Shown: positions 24,520-33,069 of the stretch, piece by piece | Numbering within the stretch: the stretch's first letter is position 1 | How the letters are laid out: each line of letters opens with the position of its first letter | Assembly (NCBI RefSeq): GCF_023015765.1 | Contig: NZ_JALKAL010000001.1 | Coordinates: 47,478 to 111,477 of the forward strand | DNA: 64,000 bases | DNA from: Ornithinimicrobium sp. F0845 | Lineage (GTDB): Bacteria; Actinomycetota; Actinomycetes; Actinomycetales; Dermatophilaceae | Reading direction: 5' to 3' | Notes under the pieces: generated by a model | The model's database searches: none | What the model was told of the DNA's origin: nothing | Seen by the model: the letters and a program-made list of their open reading frames with translations, nothing else | Position numbers and translations under genes: made by a program

Positions 24520-24984
24520 TCAGTCCTCGGGCATGACGGTGGCCGCGAGGACGGCGCCGAGCTCCTGGCACCCCTCGATGGCCTCCCGGTCCGGTGCGCC
24601 CATCACCTCCAAGGTCGGGGCCACCGCCTCCCAGCCCAGGGCCGAGGTGATGCTCCCGATCGCCCGGACGGCACCCTCGAGTCCCTCGTTGCCGTGGACG
24701 TAGGCCGCGAACGGCCGCCCCCTCGTGGCCTCCAGGCACGGGTAGTAGACCTGGTCGAAGAAGTGCTTCATCGCCCCGGAGATGTAGCCGATGTTCGCCG
24801 GGGTCCCCAGCAGGTAGGCGTCGGCCTCGAGCACGTCCACCGGGCCGGCGGTCAGGGCCGGCCGGACCACGACGTCGACGCCGGTGATCTCCTCGTCCCG
24901 GGCCCCTGTCAGCGCCGCCTCGAGCATGGCCTGCATCCCCGGGGAGGGGGTGTGGTGGACGACGAGCAACCGCCGGGAGGTCAT
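24520..24984 (-). CDS. flavodoxin-like / NADPH-dependent FMN reductase family protein
   Basis: A 154-residue flavodoxin-fold protein. The phosphate loop is LLVVHHTPSPGMQAMLEA at the N terminus, and the flavin-binding loop GTPANIGYISGAMKHFFDQVYYP (encoded within 24751-24819) is the clear family signature of WrbA/flavodoxin-type proteins. It lies 4 nt after the aldehyde dehydrogenase stop, in the same direction, and is likely co-transcribed with it. Probably an FMN-dependent reductase or electron carrier; partner unknown. Confidence 0.87.
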   Translation of the reverse strand: MTSRRLLVVHHTPSPGMQAMLEAALTGARDEEITGVDVVVRPALTAGPVDVLEADAYLLGTPANIGYISGAMKHFFDQVYYPCLEATRGRPFAAYVHGNEGLEGAVRAIGSITSALGWEAVAPTLEVMGAPDREAIEGCQELGAVLAATVMPED

Positions 24985-24988
24985 CTGC

Positions 24989-26551
24989 TCACGCCCTCCA
25001 CGGCCGCTTGCCGTGCACCAGCGTGAGTGCGGTCCTGAAGATTCCGTCCACGCGTGCCCGGCGCTCGAAGTTGGTCATGCTTACGGGCGGCGTGAAGCGC
25101 TGCCTCGCCACGGACTTGGCGTAGCAGAACTCGCGCAGCCCGTCCTCGCCGTGGATCCGGCCGAAGCCGGAGCCGCCCACGCCGCCGAACGGGAGGGCGG
25201 GCAGGCCGGCGAAGCCCACCACGTTGTTGACCGAGGTCATGCCGCTGCGCACGCGACGGGCGATCTCGGGGCCGTTGCGACGGGAGTAGACCGCGCCCCC
25301 CAGGCCGTAGGGCACCGCGTTGGCGACGGCCACGGCCTCGTCCATGTCGCTGACCCGGTCGACGGTGATCACGGGACCGAAGGTCTCCTCGGACTGGATC
25401 CGGGCGCCGGTCGGCGTGTCGACCAGGACGACCGGTTGGATCACCCGGGCCGGGTCGGAGATCGGCGCGTCGTCCGGCACCTGAGGTCCGCGGGGTGCGT
25501 CCTGACCGGCCTGCTCGCCCCGCACCACAGCCTGCTCGCCCCCCACCGCGGCCTGCTCGCCCCCCACCACGGCCCGCGCGCCGGCGGCCACGGCCTCGGT
25601 CACCTGGTCGCGGATGATGCCGAGCTGCTTCGGCAGCGTGATCGGCCCGAGGTCCGCGTCCTCGTCGGTGCCGGCACGCAGGTGGGACGCCTCCCGGCAG
25701 ATGGCGGCGACCAGCTCGTCGTACACCGCCTCGTGGGCCAGCACCCGCTCGACGCCGATGCAGGTCTGACCGGCGTTGCTCACCCCGCCCCAGACCGCCG
25801 CCAGCGCAGCGGCCGCGACGTCGGCGTCCGCGTCGACGATGAGGGCGTCCTTGCCGCCGCCCTCGATGAGCACGGGCGTCAGGGTCTCCGCGCACGTGGC
25901 CATCACCTTCTGGGCGGTGCGCGTCGACCCGGTGAAACCGACCTTGTCGACGCCGGAGCGGCACAGCGCGTCACCGACCTCCGCGCCACCCTGGACCGCC
26001 AGGAGGACCGGTCGTCCGACGGCCCGCTCGAAGCTGTCGACCAGCCACTGACCGGTCTGCGGCGTGAGCTCGGAGGGCTTGAACACCACGGCATTGCCGC
26101 CCGCCAGGGCGTAGCCGATGGAGCCCATCGGCGTGAAGACCGGGTAGTTCCAGGGGCCGATCACGCCGATCACTCCGAAGGGGAGGTACTCCACCGTCGC
26201 GGAGAGGTGCACCGCCAGCAGCGTCGAGCCCACCCGTCGGCGGCCCAGCGTCCTGCTGGCGTGCTTGGCCGCCCACGCCAGGTGCTCGACCGCCAACCCG
26301 ATCTCCAGCACGGCGTCCCCGTGCGGCTTGCCGGTCTCGCGGCGCACGACCGCGGCCAGCTCGTCGAGGTGCTCCACGATGTCCTCGCGCCACCGGTCCA
26401 GCAGGTGCCGCCTCCCGGCGAACCCGATCGAGGACCACCAGGCCTGCGTCTCCCGGGCCAGGGCCACCGCCTCATCGACGTGCACAGCCGGTCTGCCACC
26501 GCCGTCGGTGACGGAGGGGTCGGCCGGCCTGACGGCATACTCGGTGCTCAT
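24989..26551 (-). CDS. NAD(P)-dependent aldehyde dehydrogenase (succinate-semialdehyde type)
   Basis: A 520-residue aldehyde dehydrogenase. Motifs: IGVIGPWNYPVFTPMGS (about 116-132), nucleotide loop VGFTGSTRTAQKV, the general-base glutamate in LIEGGGKDALIV (usual form ELGGK), the catalytic cysteine in NAGQTCIGVERV (about 277), and the C-terminal ETFGPVITV and PFGGVGGSGFGR. An extra loop near residues 328-348 is encoded by three tandem 21-bp repeats (25509-25571) giving GEQAxVxG units. ATG 26549-26551 has GGGAGG about 8 nt upstream. It leads an operon with the flavodoxin. Confidence 0.9.
   Translation of the reverse strand: MSTEYAVRPADPSVTDGGGRPAVHVDEAVALARETQAWWSSIGFAGRRHLLDRWREDIVEHLDELAAVVRRETGKPHGDAVLEIGLAVEHLAWAAKHASRTLGRRRVGSTLLAVHLSATVEYLPFGVIGVIGPWNYPVFTPMGSIGYALAGGNAVVFKPSELTPQTGQWLVDSFERAVGRPVLLAVQGGAEVGDALCRSGVDKVGFTGSTRTAQKVMATCAETLTPVLIEGGGKDALIVDADADVAAAALAAVWGGVSNAGQTCIGVERVLAHEAVYDELVAAICREASHLRAGTDEDADLGPITLPKQLGIIRDQVTEAVAAGARAVVGGEQAAVGGEQAVVRGEQAGQDAPRGPQVPDDAPISDPARVIQPVVLVDTPTGARIQSEETFGPVITVDRVSDMDEAVAVANAVPYGLGGAVYSRRNGPEIARRVRSGMTSVNNVVGFAGLPALPFGGVGGSGFGRIHGEDGLREFCYAKSVARQRFTPPVSMTNFERRARVDGIFRTALTLVHGKRPWRA
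25509..25571. repeat. three tandem 21-bp repeats inside the aldehyde dehydrogenase
   Basis: Units 25509-25529, 25530-25550 and 25551-25571 (GCCTGCTCGCCCC-CACC) encode a GGEQAxV heptapeptide repeat in the minus-strand protein. A multiple of three keeps the frame, so copy number can vary without loss of function. Confidence 0.9.
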
Positions 26552-26954
26552 GGGTCCATCCTCCCCGCTGGAGTGACGGTCGCCAATCATGAGAAGACTC
26601 TCATCGAAGTCTCACGGGATTCTCACGGCGGGTGCCATAGCGTACTGAATACGCACAATGCGCCCGGTGCCCTGTTGGCAAGCAGTGGTGACGGGTTCTC
26701 GGAGGACATGTGCCGGCGACTCGATTGCCTGAGAGTCCCCTGGCACGCTCGGTAGGTCCCGCGAAGCCCCCCCTCCTCGCGGGGCCTACCGCCGTCCGAC
26801 GTGGGTGGTCGGGCTGGTGACCCGCGCGGTGGTCCCCCCGAGTCAGGTCCTGGCCGTCACTGCGATGGCGACCAGGTCCTGCTCGAGCTCCGCGCGGGTC
26901 ACCGTGACCGCCCTGCCACACGCGTGCGGACCATCGGCCGGTCCGCGGAAGCCG
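26552..26954. other. 403-bp gap with possible small transcript
   Basis: Upstream of the aldehyde dehydrogenase are three spaced TCTCAC/TCTCAT words (26592-26630) and the short palindrome GCGTACTGAATACGC (about 26639-26653), a plausible operator. On the plus strand GGAGG-AC-ATG (26701-26710) opens a 15-codon frame MCRRLDCLRVPWHAR that stops at the base of the terminator 26750-26791. The remaining 26792-26954 shows no gene I can support. Confidence 0.3.
26750..26791. terminator. 15-bp-stem terminator-like hairpin
   Basis: CGGTAGGTCCCGCGA (26750-26764) pairs with 26777-26791 with one mismatch around a C-rich loop. It separates the minus-strand LytR_C gene from the aldehyde dehydrogenase promoter region. 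Confidence 0.7.
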
Positions 26955-27473
26955 TCAGCCCGTCGCGCTCGGCGAGTCGCCCGGCGCGGGCTCGAGCTCG
27001 ACGAAGTCGGTGCCGATGTAGAGGTCGATCTCGTTGATCTCGCGCGTGTCCTCCACGAGCACGGCGCCGGAGATGTAGGTGGCCAGCAACTCGGCCGCCT
27101 CCTGGTTCGCCGCACCGAAGCGGATCTCCGCGACCTCCGGGGTCTGGGTGCCCGCGGGGGCGTCGGCCACGGCGTCGATCTGGAACCCGTGCGTGCTCAG
27201 GGCCTGCGAGGTCCGCCCGGCGATGCCCGTGACGCCTGAGGCGTTGTAGACGTTGACCGTCACGTCCGAGGGAGCCAGCGACGGTGCGGTGGACGTCGCG
27301 GTGACCTGGTCGATGTCGCCGCCCTCGGTGCCGGGCAGCCAGCCCTGGTAGTAGGCGACGGCGTAGCCGGCGACAGCGATCAGCAGCGCGACCAGCGCGG
27401 TCAGCACCAGGGCGGCACGGCGCCGACGGCGGCGCGCGGCGGTCGACATACCGGCAGTACGGACGTAACCCAC
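26955..27473 (-). CDS. LytR C-terminal-domain membrane protein
   Basis: A 172-residue protein: basic N terminus (RRRRRRAA), one membrane helix LVLTALVALLIAVAGYAVAYY (about residues 22-42), and an extracellular LytR_C domain with the signature VTVNVYNASGVTGIAGRTSQ (about 78-97). LytR_C domains accompany LCP cell-wall ligases; free forms are common in actinobacteria, where the role is unclear. GTG at 27471-27473 was chosen over the ATG at 27449 because AAGGAG lies exactly 6 nt upstream of it. Confidence 0.88.
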   Translation of the reverse strand: MGYVRTAGMSTAARRRRRRAALVLTALVALLIAVAGYAVAYYQGWLPGTEGGDIDQVTATSTAPSLAPSDVTVNVYNASGVTGIAGRTSQALSTHGFQIDAVADAPAGTQTPEVAEIRFGAANQEAAELLATYISGAVLVEDTREINEIDLYIGTDFVELEPAPGDSPSATG

Positions 27474-27504
27474 GGGAAGCTCCTTGTGATCCGGTGAGCG
27501 AACG

Positions 27505-27807
27505 CTACCGAGCGGTGGGGGCGGGGACCACGAGGACACGCCCGTGCACGAACGGACGACCTGCGAGCGCGGCCCGCAGGGCCCGGTGCAGACCGTCCTC
27601 CAGGTAGAGCTGGCCGTCGTAGTCCACCACGTGACAGAAGATGTCGCCGTAGAACGTGGAGTCCGCCGCGAGCAGGTGCTGCAGGTCCAGCGTCGCCTTC
27701 GTCGTGACCAGCTCGTCGAGCCGGATCATGCGTGGCGGCAGGTGCGACCAGTCCTCGAGGTGGTGGGGAGGGTATGGCTGCCCGTCGCCCACTCCCTTGA
27801 AGATCAT
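27505..27807 (-). CDS. conserved actinobacterial protein (annotated in relatives as VapB-type antitoxin)
   Basis: A 100-residue protein with the highly conserved pattern PPRMIRLDELVTTKATLDL, DSTFYGDIFCHVV and LYLEDGLHRALRAALAGR. This is a ParB/sulfiredoxin-like core found next to LytR_C genes across actinobacteria. Databases sometimes name it a VapB antitoxin, but no toxin is nearby and the conservation suggests a housekeeping role. ATG 27805-27807. Upstream, an 8-bp-stem palindrome (27823-27840) lies between it and the divergent HerA-like gene. Confidence 0.82.
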   Translation of the reverse strand: MIFKGVGDGQPYPPHHLEDWSHLPPRMIRLDELVTTKATLDLQHLLAADSTFYGDIFCHVVDYDGQLYLEDGLHRALRAALAGRPFVHGRVLVVPAPTAR

Positions 27808-27847
27808 GCTCCCAGTGTAGGGAGTCCGGCGGGCCGGACTCACTAGA

Positions 27848-29461
27848 GTGCTGCCCGTGACCGAGAACGTGACCGAGACCCAGCTCGACCAGATCCGCGC
27901 CGGCTACACCTTCGAGGGGCCGTCCATCACGCTGGGCGCCGCCCTGCACGAGGGAGCGCCCGTGCCCGACGCCACCGTCCGGCTGCCGCTGGCCTCGATG
28001 AACCGGCACGGCCTCGTGGCCGGCGCGACCGGCACGGGCAAGACGGTGACCCTGCAGGTGATGGCCGAGCAGCTGTCCGCGGAGGGGGTGCCGGTGTTCC
28101 TGGCCGACATCAAGGGTGACCTGACCGGGTTGGCGACCCCCGCGGAGGCCAACCCCAAGGTGACCGAGCGCATGACGGGACTGGCGCAGCCGTGGGAGGG
28201 CACGGCATACCCGGTGGAGTTCCTGGCACTCGGCGGCCGTGGCAAGGGCACCCCGATCCGGGCCACCATCAGCTCCTTCGGCCCGATCCTGCTGTCCAAG
28301 GTGCTCGGGTTGAACGACACGCAGGAGTCGAGCCTCGGGCTGATCTTCCACTACGCGGACACCAACGGCCTGGCGCTGCTGGACCTGAAGGACCTGCGCT
28401 CGGTCGTGCAGCACCTGGTCTCCGACGAGGGCAAGGCCGAGCTGAAGGCCCTCGGCGGACTCTCCACCGCGACGGCCGGGGTGATCCTGCGTGAGCTGAT
28501 CGCCTTCGAGAGCGCCGGGGCCGACGAGTTCTTCGGTGAGCCGGAGTTCGCCGCGTCCGACCTGATGCGCACCGCCGAGGACGGCCGCGGAGTCATCAGC
28601 TGCCTCGAGCTGCCCGGTGTCCAGGACCAGCCGGCGGTCTTCTCGACGTTCCTGATGTGGCTGCTCGCCGAGCTGTTCCAGGACCTGCCCGAGGTGGGCA
28701 ACCCCGACAAGCCCAAGCTGGTCTTCTTCTTCGACGAGGCGCACCTGCTGTTCAAGGACGCGTCCAAGGCCTTCCTGGAGTCGATCGAGCAGGCCGTGCG
28801 GCTGATCCGCTCCAAGGGCGTCGGCGTCTTCTTCGTCACCCAGGTGCCCAAGGACGTGCCGGAGTCGGTGCTGGCCCAGCTCGGCAACCGGGTGCAGCAC
28901 GCCCTGCGGGCCTTCACCCCCTCCGACGCCAAGGCGCTGAAGGCCGCGGCCAAGACCTTCCCGATCAGCGACTACGACCTGGAGGAGGTGCTGACCCAGC
29001 TGGGCACCGGCGAGGCGATCGTGACCGTCCTGTCCGACCGCGGTGCGCCGACGCCCGTGGCGTGGACGCTGCTGCGCGCCCCGCAGGGCACGATCGGTCC
29101 CTCGCCCGAGGCGACGGTGGACACGGTGGTCGCCGGGTCGCCGCTGGCCTCGAAGTATGCCGAGGGGCTGGACCGCGAGTCCGCCTACGAGCTCCTCGCG
29201 GCCCGGATGGAGGCCGGTGCCAAGGCCGCGGCCGAGGCGGCCGCCGCCGAGGAGGCGGCTGCCGAGGAGGCGGCTGCCGAGGAGGCGGAGAAGCAGGCGG
29301 CCGCGGCGGAGAAGGCGGCCCGCAAGCGTGAGGAGGAGGACCCCTCGATCGTCGAGCAGGTCGTCGGCTCCTCCGCGTTCAAGTCGATGCTCCGCTCGGC
29401 CGGCACCGTCATCGGCCGGGAGATCTCGCGGAGCATCTTCGGCACCGGCCGTCGTCGCTGA
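27848..29461 (+). CDS. HerA-like helicase / DUF853 ATPase (YjgR family)
   Basis: A 537-residue P-loop ATPase. Walker A GATGTGKTVTLQ (about residues 58-69), ADIKGDLTGL, Walker B KLVFFFDEAHLL (about 291-302) and the arginine-finger region FFVTQVPKDVPESVL are all present. The C terminus has an Ala/Glu-rich coiled coil encoded by 15-bp repeats (about 29246-29290) and ends with a basic FGTGRRR tail. DUF853 proteins are widespread; a DNA-translocase role is assumed from HerA similarity. Start is GTG 27848 or GTG 27857; no ribosome site is seen, so the message may be leaderless. Confidence 0.9.
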   Translation: MLPVTENVTETQLDQIRAGYTFEGPSITLGAALHEGAPVPDATVRLPLASMNRHGLVAGATGTGKTVTLQVMAEQLSAEGVPVFLADIKGDLTGLATPAEANPKVTERMTGLAQPWEGTAYPVEFLALGGRGKGTPIRATISSFGPILLSKVLGLNDTQESSLGLIFHYADTNGLALLDLKDLRSVVQHLVSDEGKAELKALGGLSTATAGVILRELIAFESAGADEFFGEPEFAASDLMRTAEDGRGVISCLELPGVQDQPAVFSTFLMWLLAELFQDLPEVGNPDKPKLVFFFDEAHLLFKDASKAFLESIEQAVRLIRSKGVGVFFVTQVPKDVPESVLAQLGNRVQHALRAFTPSDAKALKAAAKTFPISDYDLEEVLTQLGTGEAIVTVLSDRGAPTPVAWTLLRAPQGTIGPSPEATVDTVVAGSPLASKYAEGLDRESAYELLAARMEAGAKAAAEAAAAEEAAAEEAAAEEAEKQAAAAEKAARKREEEDPSIVEQVVGSSAFKSMLRSAGTVIGREISRSIFGTGRRR

Positions 29462-29465
29462 CCAA

Positions 29466-29516
29466 TTTTTGGGGAAGTTTTGTAGGCGTCCCGCGGCTTT
29501 TTGGGGAGGTTTTGTA
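29466..29516. repeat. direct repeats TTTTTGGGGARGTTTTGTA
   Basis: Two 19-bp copies (29466-29484 and 29498-29516, one mismatch, offset 32) begin 5 nt after the HerA-like stop codon. They are AT-rich for this genome and match words in the in-frame insertion at 20497-20574. They may also act as a terminator region. The rest of the gap to 29658 holds CCGGT-rich short inverted repeats and no gene. Confidence 0.8.
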
Positions 29517-29658
29517 CGGGCCGCCCGCCCCGGGGGACCGGCCACCGCCCCCACGCGGTGACCGGTCCCGGTCTGTGGTGATGTCGCCGTGCCCTACGAG
29601 AGGACTCGGCCGGAGGGACGCTGTCCCCCGGTAAGGCTCACGGTGTGAGCGTGAAGCG

Positions 29659-31296
29659 TCAGTCCCTCTCCTCGTAGGGGACCGGCGCCCGCAGGTCCTC
29701 ATCGAGCAGGTCGAGCAGGTCCTCGATGCCGGCCACGTCCGACCCCGCTAGGGTCTCGGCCTCTTCACGCAGGTCCTTGAGCGTGAAGCCGCGCTCGCTG
29801 ACGATGCTGTTGCCCTTCAGCAGCTCGGCCGAGTCCGCCACGAGCGCGGCCAGTTGCAGCGCGTCCGTAGCCTCCGCCTGCGACCACTCGATCGGTGCGT
29901 TGACCTCGGTGGTCTCCCCGCTGTCCGGATCCGCCCACCGGAGCCGGGCCTCGCCGACCACGGTGCCGTCGGTGACCGCGCCGGTCGGGACCAGCTCATA
30001 GAGCGCGGACACCTGGTGGCCCGCCCCCAGCTCGCCGGCGTCGACCGTGTCGTCGCGGAACTCATCGTCCTCGAGCGCGCGGTTCTGATAGCCGATCAGG
30101 CGGTAGGACTCCACGAACTCGGGGTCGAACTCCACCTGGCTCTTGGCGTCACGAGCCACCACGGTCAACGTCTCGGTGAGGTCCTCGACGAAGAGCTGCT
30201 CGGCCTCCTCGAAGGTGTCCAGGTAGGCGTAGAACCCGTCGCCCTGGTTGGCCAGCTGCTCCATGAGCGTGTCGTTGTAGTTGCCCATGCCGTAGCCGAC
30301 GGTCACCAGGTGGATGCCCTCCTCGCCCGCACCGGCGATCTCCTCGGCCAGGGCGCCGCCGTCGCTGACGCCGACGTTGGCCACGCCGTCGGAGGCGAGC
30401 ACCACCGCATTGATGCCGTCCTCGACGTGCGCGGTGCGGGCCTGGGAGTATCCCATCCGCAGCCCGGCTTCCATGTTGGTGCTGCCCCCGGGCCTCAGGT
30501 CCTCGATCGCGTTGATGATGGTGTCCCGGTCCGCGACACGGGTCGGCTCCAGCAACGGCGTCGCCTCGTCGCCGTAGATGACGATCGCGATCGTGTCGTC
30601 CGGGTTGAGGCTGTCGACGAGCAGCGCCAGGGACGACTGCACCAGACCCAGCCGGTTGCGGATGTCCATCGAGCCGGAGGTGTCGACGACGAAGGTGATG
30701 TTGGCCTGCGGCCGGTCCTCGTCGGCGATCTCCACCGAGCTCACCCCCACGCGCACCAGCGCCGTGCCCTCCGCGGCACGGGGCGCGGCCCCGGTCTCCA
30801 CCTGCAGACCGAGCGCGGTGTCCTCAGGTGCCTGGTCGCCATACTCGAAAGCGTTGACCCACTCCTCGACCCGGATCGAGTCCGGCTCCGGTGCCAGGCC
30901 CTCGGCGACCATCGCGTGAGCCACCCGGTAGGAGCCGGTGTCGACGTCCAGCGCGAACGTCGACTGCGGGTCCTCCTGCGCCCTCACCCACACCGTCTCG
31001 CCGACGTCGGTGAAGGTGTTGTCCTCACCCGGCCCCGGCGGGATCGGCGGCACGGGCACCGGCTCGACCCCGACGCCAGCGTCGGCCGCTGACTCCTTGA
31101 GCGTCGTGCTGGGCGCAGGTGCCCCGGCTCCGTCCATGTCGGCCTGCTCGTCGTAGTCCTCGACGTAGCGGCGCGCCTCCTCGTGGTCGGCGCCCTGCGT
31201 GCCCTCCGTGGGGTCGTGCGGCTCGGAGTCCCCTGAGCATGCCGTGGCGCCGAGCCCCACCACCAGCAGCATTGCGAGCAACGTCGTGTTCTTCAT
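29659..31296 (-). CDS. von Willebrand factor A lipoprotein (YfbK-like)
   Basis: A 545-residue lipoprotein. The lipobox is LVVGLGATAC (Cys20). A YfbK-type N-terminal domain precedes the VWA domain, whose MIDAS motif is complete: FVVDTSGSMDIRNR (DxSxS, about residues 205-218), GGSTNMEAGL (Thr) and LASDGVANVGV (Asp). A C-terminal DUF3520 domain follows (residues about 370-540). It probably binds ligands or partner proteins on the outer face of the membrane. ATG 31294-31296. It lies just downstream of the SRP RNA in the same orientation. Confidence 0.9.
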   Translation of the reverse strand: MKNTTLLAMLLVVGLGATACSGDSEPHDPTEGTQGADHEEARRYVEDYDEQADMDGAGAPAPSTTLKESAADAGVGVEPVPVPPIPPGPGEDNTFTDVGETVWVRAQEDPQSTFALDVDTGSYRVAHAMVAEGLAPEPDSIRVEEWVNAFEYGDQAPEDTALGLQVETGAAPRAAEGTALVRVGVSSVEIADEDRPQANITFVVDTSGSMDIRNRLGLVQSSLALLVDSLNPDDTIAIVIYGDEATPLLEPTRVADRDTIINAIEDLRPGGSTNMEAGLRMGYSQARTAHVEDGINAVVLASDGVANVGVSDGGALAEEIAGAGEEGIHLVTVGYGMGNYNDTLMEQLANQGDGFYAYLDTFEEAEQLFVEDLTETLTVVARDAKSQVEFDPEFVESYRLIGYQNRALEDDEFRDDTVDAGELGAGHQVSALYELVPTGAVTDGTVVGEARLRWADPDSGETTEVNAPIEWSQAEATDALQLAALVADSAELLKGNSIVSERGFTLKDLREEAETLAGSDVAGIEDLLDLLDEDLRAPVPYEERD

Positions 31297-31365
31297 GCGG
31301 GTGCGACGGCCCGCGGCGCGTGGCCGGTTCCCGCCCCCGGGTCACGATCGGGTCACGGACGCAAG

Positions 31366-31453
31366 GGTCCCCCGCGCACCTGGAAGAGCTCACCTGCCCT
31401 TGCTGCATTCCTGCCCTGGGGGAGTTCAGTGAGGTACCACCGCACGGGGGACC
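31366..31453 (-). ncRNA. ffs: signal recognition particle RNA (4.5S type)
   Basis: Read on the minus strand, the conserved SRP domain IV loop AGGGCAGGAATGCAGCAAGGGCAGG is split by its apical GGAA-type tetraloop and the A-C-rich internal loop, flanked by CTGAACTCCCCC and GTGAGCTCTTCCAGG. The ends GGTCCCCCG and CGGGGGACC close the long stem. The 88-nt size suits a short bacterial SRP RNA that binds Ffh to target membrane proteins. A TAGCAT hexamer about 7 nt upstream could be the -10 box. Confidence 0.93.
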
Positions 31454-31510
31454 GGCTCCCATGCTACGTGGCCCGCCCCCGTCGGACGAAACCGCGCGGG
31501 GCCGACGTGA

Positions 31511-31575
31511 GCCGTGCGACGTATTGTGCGCCGCGCGACGTCAGAGCTCTCCTGGCGCACAAAAGGTCGCACGGC
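31511..31575. repeat. 22-nt-arm palindrome (family B-like, copy 2)
   Basis: Arms 31511-31532 and 31554-31575 match inverted at 20 of 22 positions. The right arm word GCACAAAAGGTCGCACGG is close to GCAGAAAAGGTCGTGCGG at 61850-61867. It sits between the SRP RNA promoter and the tRNA-Ser terminator. Confidence 0.8.
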
Positions 31576-31635
31576 CCGGGCCAGGGAGAGGCCGGGGCGG
31601 CGTCGGAGCGCGGCCGGGCCCGGGCGGGGCCACAG

Positions 31636-31663
31636 AAAACCCCCAGCCCGTGGGGGCTGGGGG
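31636..31663 (-). terminator. intrinsic terminator of tRNA-Ser(GGA)
   Basis: On the minus strand CCCCCAGCCCCCACGGGCTGGGGG forms a strong GC stem followed directly by TTTT, six bases after the tRNA 3' end. This is the clearest classic intrinsic terminator in the window. Confidence 0.9.
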
Positions 31664-31668
31664 CTTCG

Positions 31669-31756
31669 TGGCGGAGGATGGGGGATTTGAACCCCCGAGG
31701 GTTTTATCCCAACACGATTTCCAATCGTGCGCACTAGGCCACTATGCGAATCCTCC
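31669..31756 (-). tRNA. serX: tRNA-Ser (anticodon GGA)
   Basis: Minus-strand acceptor arms GGAGGAT and ATCCTCC, discriminator G, and encoded CCA. The anticodon loop is TTGGAAA, anticodon GGA, decoding UCC/UCU. A long class II variable arm (GTTGGGATAAAACCCTC) marks it as serine. Length 88 nt. The symbol is by analogy. Confidence 0.96.
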
Positions 31757-31873
31757 GTCGGAGAGGTTACCTGACAGCCTGCTGACCACCGAAATCGCGG
31801 GGGAGTGATGCCGTGATCAGGGGAGTATGCCGTGGGTCAGGGGCGGCGGGCCGTGGGTCAGGGCCCTCGGCGC
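31757..31873. other. 117-bp gap with short direct repeats
   Basis: Contains the words CCGTGGGTCAGGG twice (about 31829 and 31851) and a GTATGCCG octamer at 31825. No gene. It lies between the tRNA promoter and the alcohol dehydrogenase 3' end. Confidence 0.4.
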
Positions 31874-32920
31874 TCAGGGACGCAGCATCACCTTGATGGC
31901 GGTGCGCTCGTCCATCGCGCGGTAGGCGTCGGCCACCTGGGTCAGCGGCAGCACCCGGTCGAAGACGCGGCCGGGGTTGATCCGGCCGTCCAGGACCCGC
32001 TCGAGCAGGTCGGGCAGGTAGGCGCGCACCGGCGCCATCCCGCCGGCCAGGCCGACGTTGCGGCCGAACATCTGCCGCACCGGGGCCTCCGCGCCGTGGG
32101 GCACCCCGACGAACCCGACCGTGCCACCGGGGCGGGTGCTGGCGAATGCCTGCTCCATGGACTCCTTGGTGCCGACGCACTCCAGGACCGCGTCGGCACC
32201 GACGCCGTCGGTGAGCTCCATGACCCGCTCCACGCCGTCGGGCCCGCGCTCGGCCACGATGTCGGTCGCGCCGAACTCGGTGGCGATCGCCTGGCGGTCG
32301 GCGTGCCGCGACATGGCGATCACCCGGCCGGCACCCAGCTGGCTGGCGGAGAGCACCCCACACAGCCCCACGGCGCCGTCGCCCACGACTGCGACGGTGC
32401 CACCCTCGCGCACCCGTGCCGAGACCGCCGCGTGCCAGCCGGTGGCCATGACGTCGGAGAGCGTCAGCAACGAGGGCAGCAGGTCCTCGTCGGGCTGCTC
32501 GGGCGTCGCGACGAGGGTCCCGTCGGCCAGCGGCACCCGCACGAACTCGCCCTGGCACCCGTCGACGAGGTTGCCGTCGCGGTCCGGGCCGCCGAATCCT
32601 CCGCCGTGGGCGCAGGCCGACTGTATGCCGGCGCGGCAGTGGGCGCAGGTGTTGTCCGACCACAGGAAGGGGGCGATCACGAAGTCACCCGTCCGGATGG
32701 TGCTGACCTCGCTGCCCACCTCCTCGACGACGCCGACGTGCTCGTGCCCGATCCGGCGGGGGCGCTTCACCGGCGAGACGCCGCGGTAGGGCCACAGGTC
32801 CGACCCGCAGACGCACGAGGCCGTCACCCGCACGACGGCGTCGGTCGGCCTGACGATCGTGGGGTCCGGCACCTGCTCGAGGCGGATGTCTCCGGGGGCG
32901 TGCAGCACGGTCGCTTCCAT
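31874..32920 (-). CDS. zinc-dependent alcohol dehydrogenase family protein
   Basis: A 348-residue medium-chain dehydrogenase. Catalytic zinc ligands are in [14 protein letters not shown] (Cys38 region) and [14 protein letters not shown] (His-Glu); the structural-zinc cysteines are reduced to [12 protein letters not shown]. The Rossmann motif is [14 protein letters not shown] (about 171-184). Relatives act on alcohols, sugars or glutathione/mycothiol adducts; the exact substrate is unclear. ATG 32918-32920. Divergent from arcA, sharing a 149-bp gap. Confidence 0.88.
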   Translation of the reverse strand: MEATVLHAPGDIRLEQVPDPTIVRPTDAVVRVTASCVCGSDLWPYRGVSPVKRPRRIGHEHVGVVEEVGSEVSTIRTGDFVIAPFLWSDNTCAHCRAGIQSACAHGGGFGGPDRDGNLVDGCQGEFVRVPLADGTLVATPEQPDEDLLPSLLTLSDVMATGWHAAVSARVREGGTVAVVGDGAVGLCGVLSASQLGAGRVIAMSRHADRQAIATEFGATDIVAERGPDGVERVMELTDGVGADAVLECVGTKESMEQAFASTRPGGTVGFVGVPHGAEAPVRQMFGRNVGLAGGMAPVRAYLPDLLERVLDGRINPGRVFDRVLPLTQVADAYRAMDERTAIKVMLRP

Positions 32921-33023
32921 GGCGCCATTCTTGTCTGCCGACCCGACCCGGGATCACCCGGCCTGGTGCGCCCAGCCGGCTCACGGCATACTCCCGCCGT
33001 TTGTCACTCCCCCTGGGAGAGGT

Positions 33024-33052
33024 GCGGGTGCGAGGATGGGGGGCGCACCCGC
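33024..33052 (+). promoter_or_regulatory. hairpin immediately upstream of the arcA ribosome site
   Basis: A perfect 9-bp stem GCGGGTGCG / CGCACCCGC with an 11-nt G-rich loop ends 4 nt before the GAAAGG ribosome site of arcA. It could modulate translation or mark a structured 5' leader. Confidence 0.5.
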
Positions 33053-33069
33053 GACCGAAAGGACCCTTC

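Noticed and set aside
24884-26755. A 623-codon plus-strand frame opposite the aldehyde dehydrogenase
   Set aside because: Shadow; the minus-strand enzyme has all catalytic motifs.
26843-27115. A minus-strand 90-codon frame with VTRAELEQDLVAIAV
   Set aside because: Mostly inside the LytR_C gene in another frame; only its last 19 codons look gene-like, too little to call.
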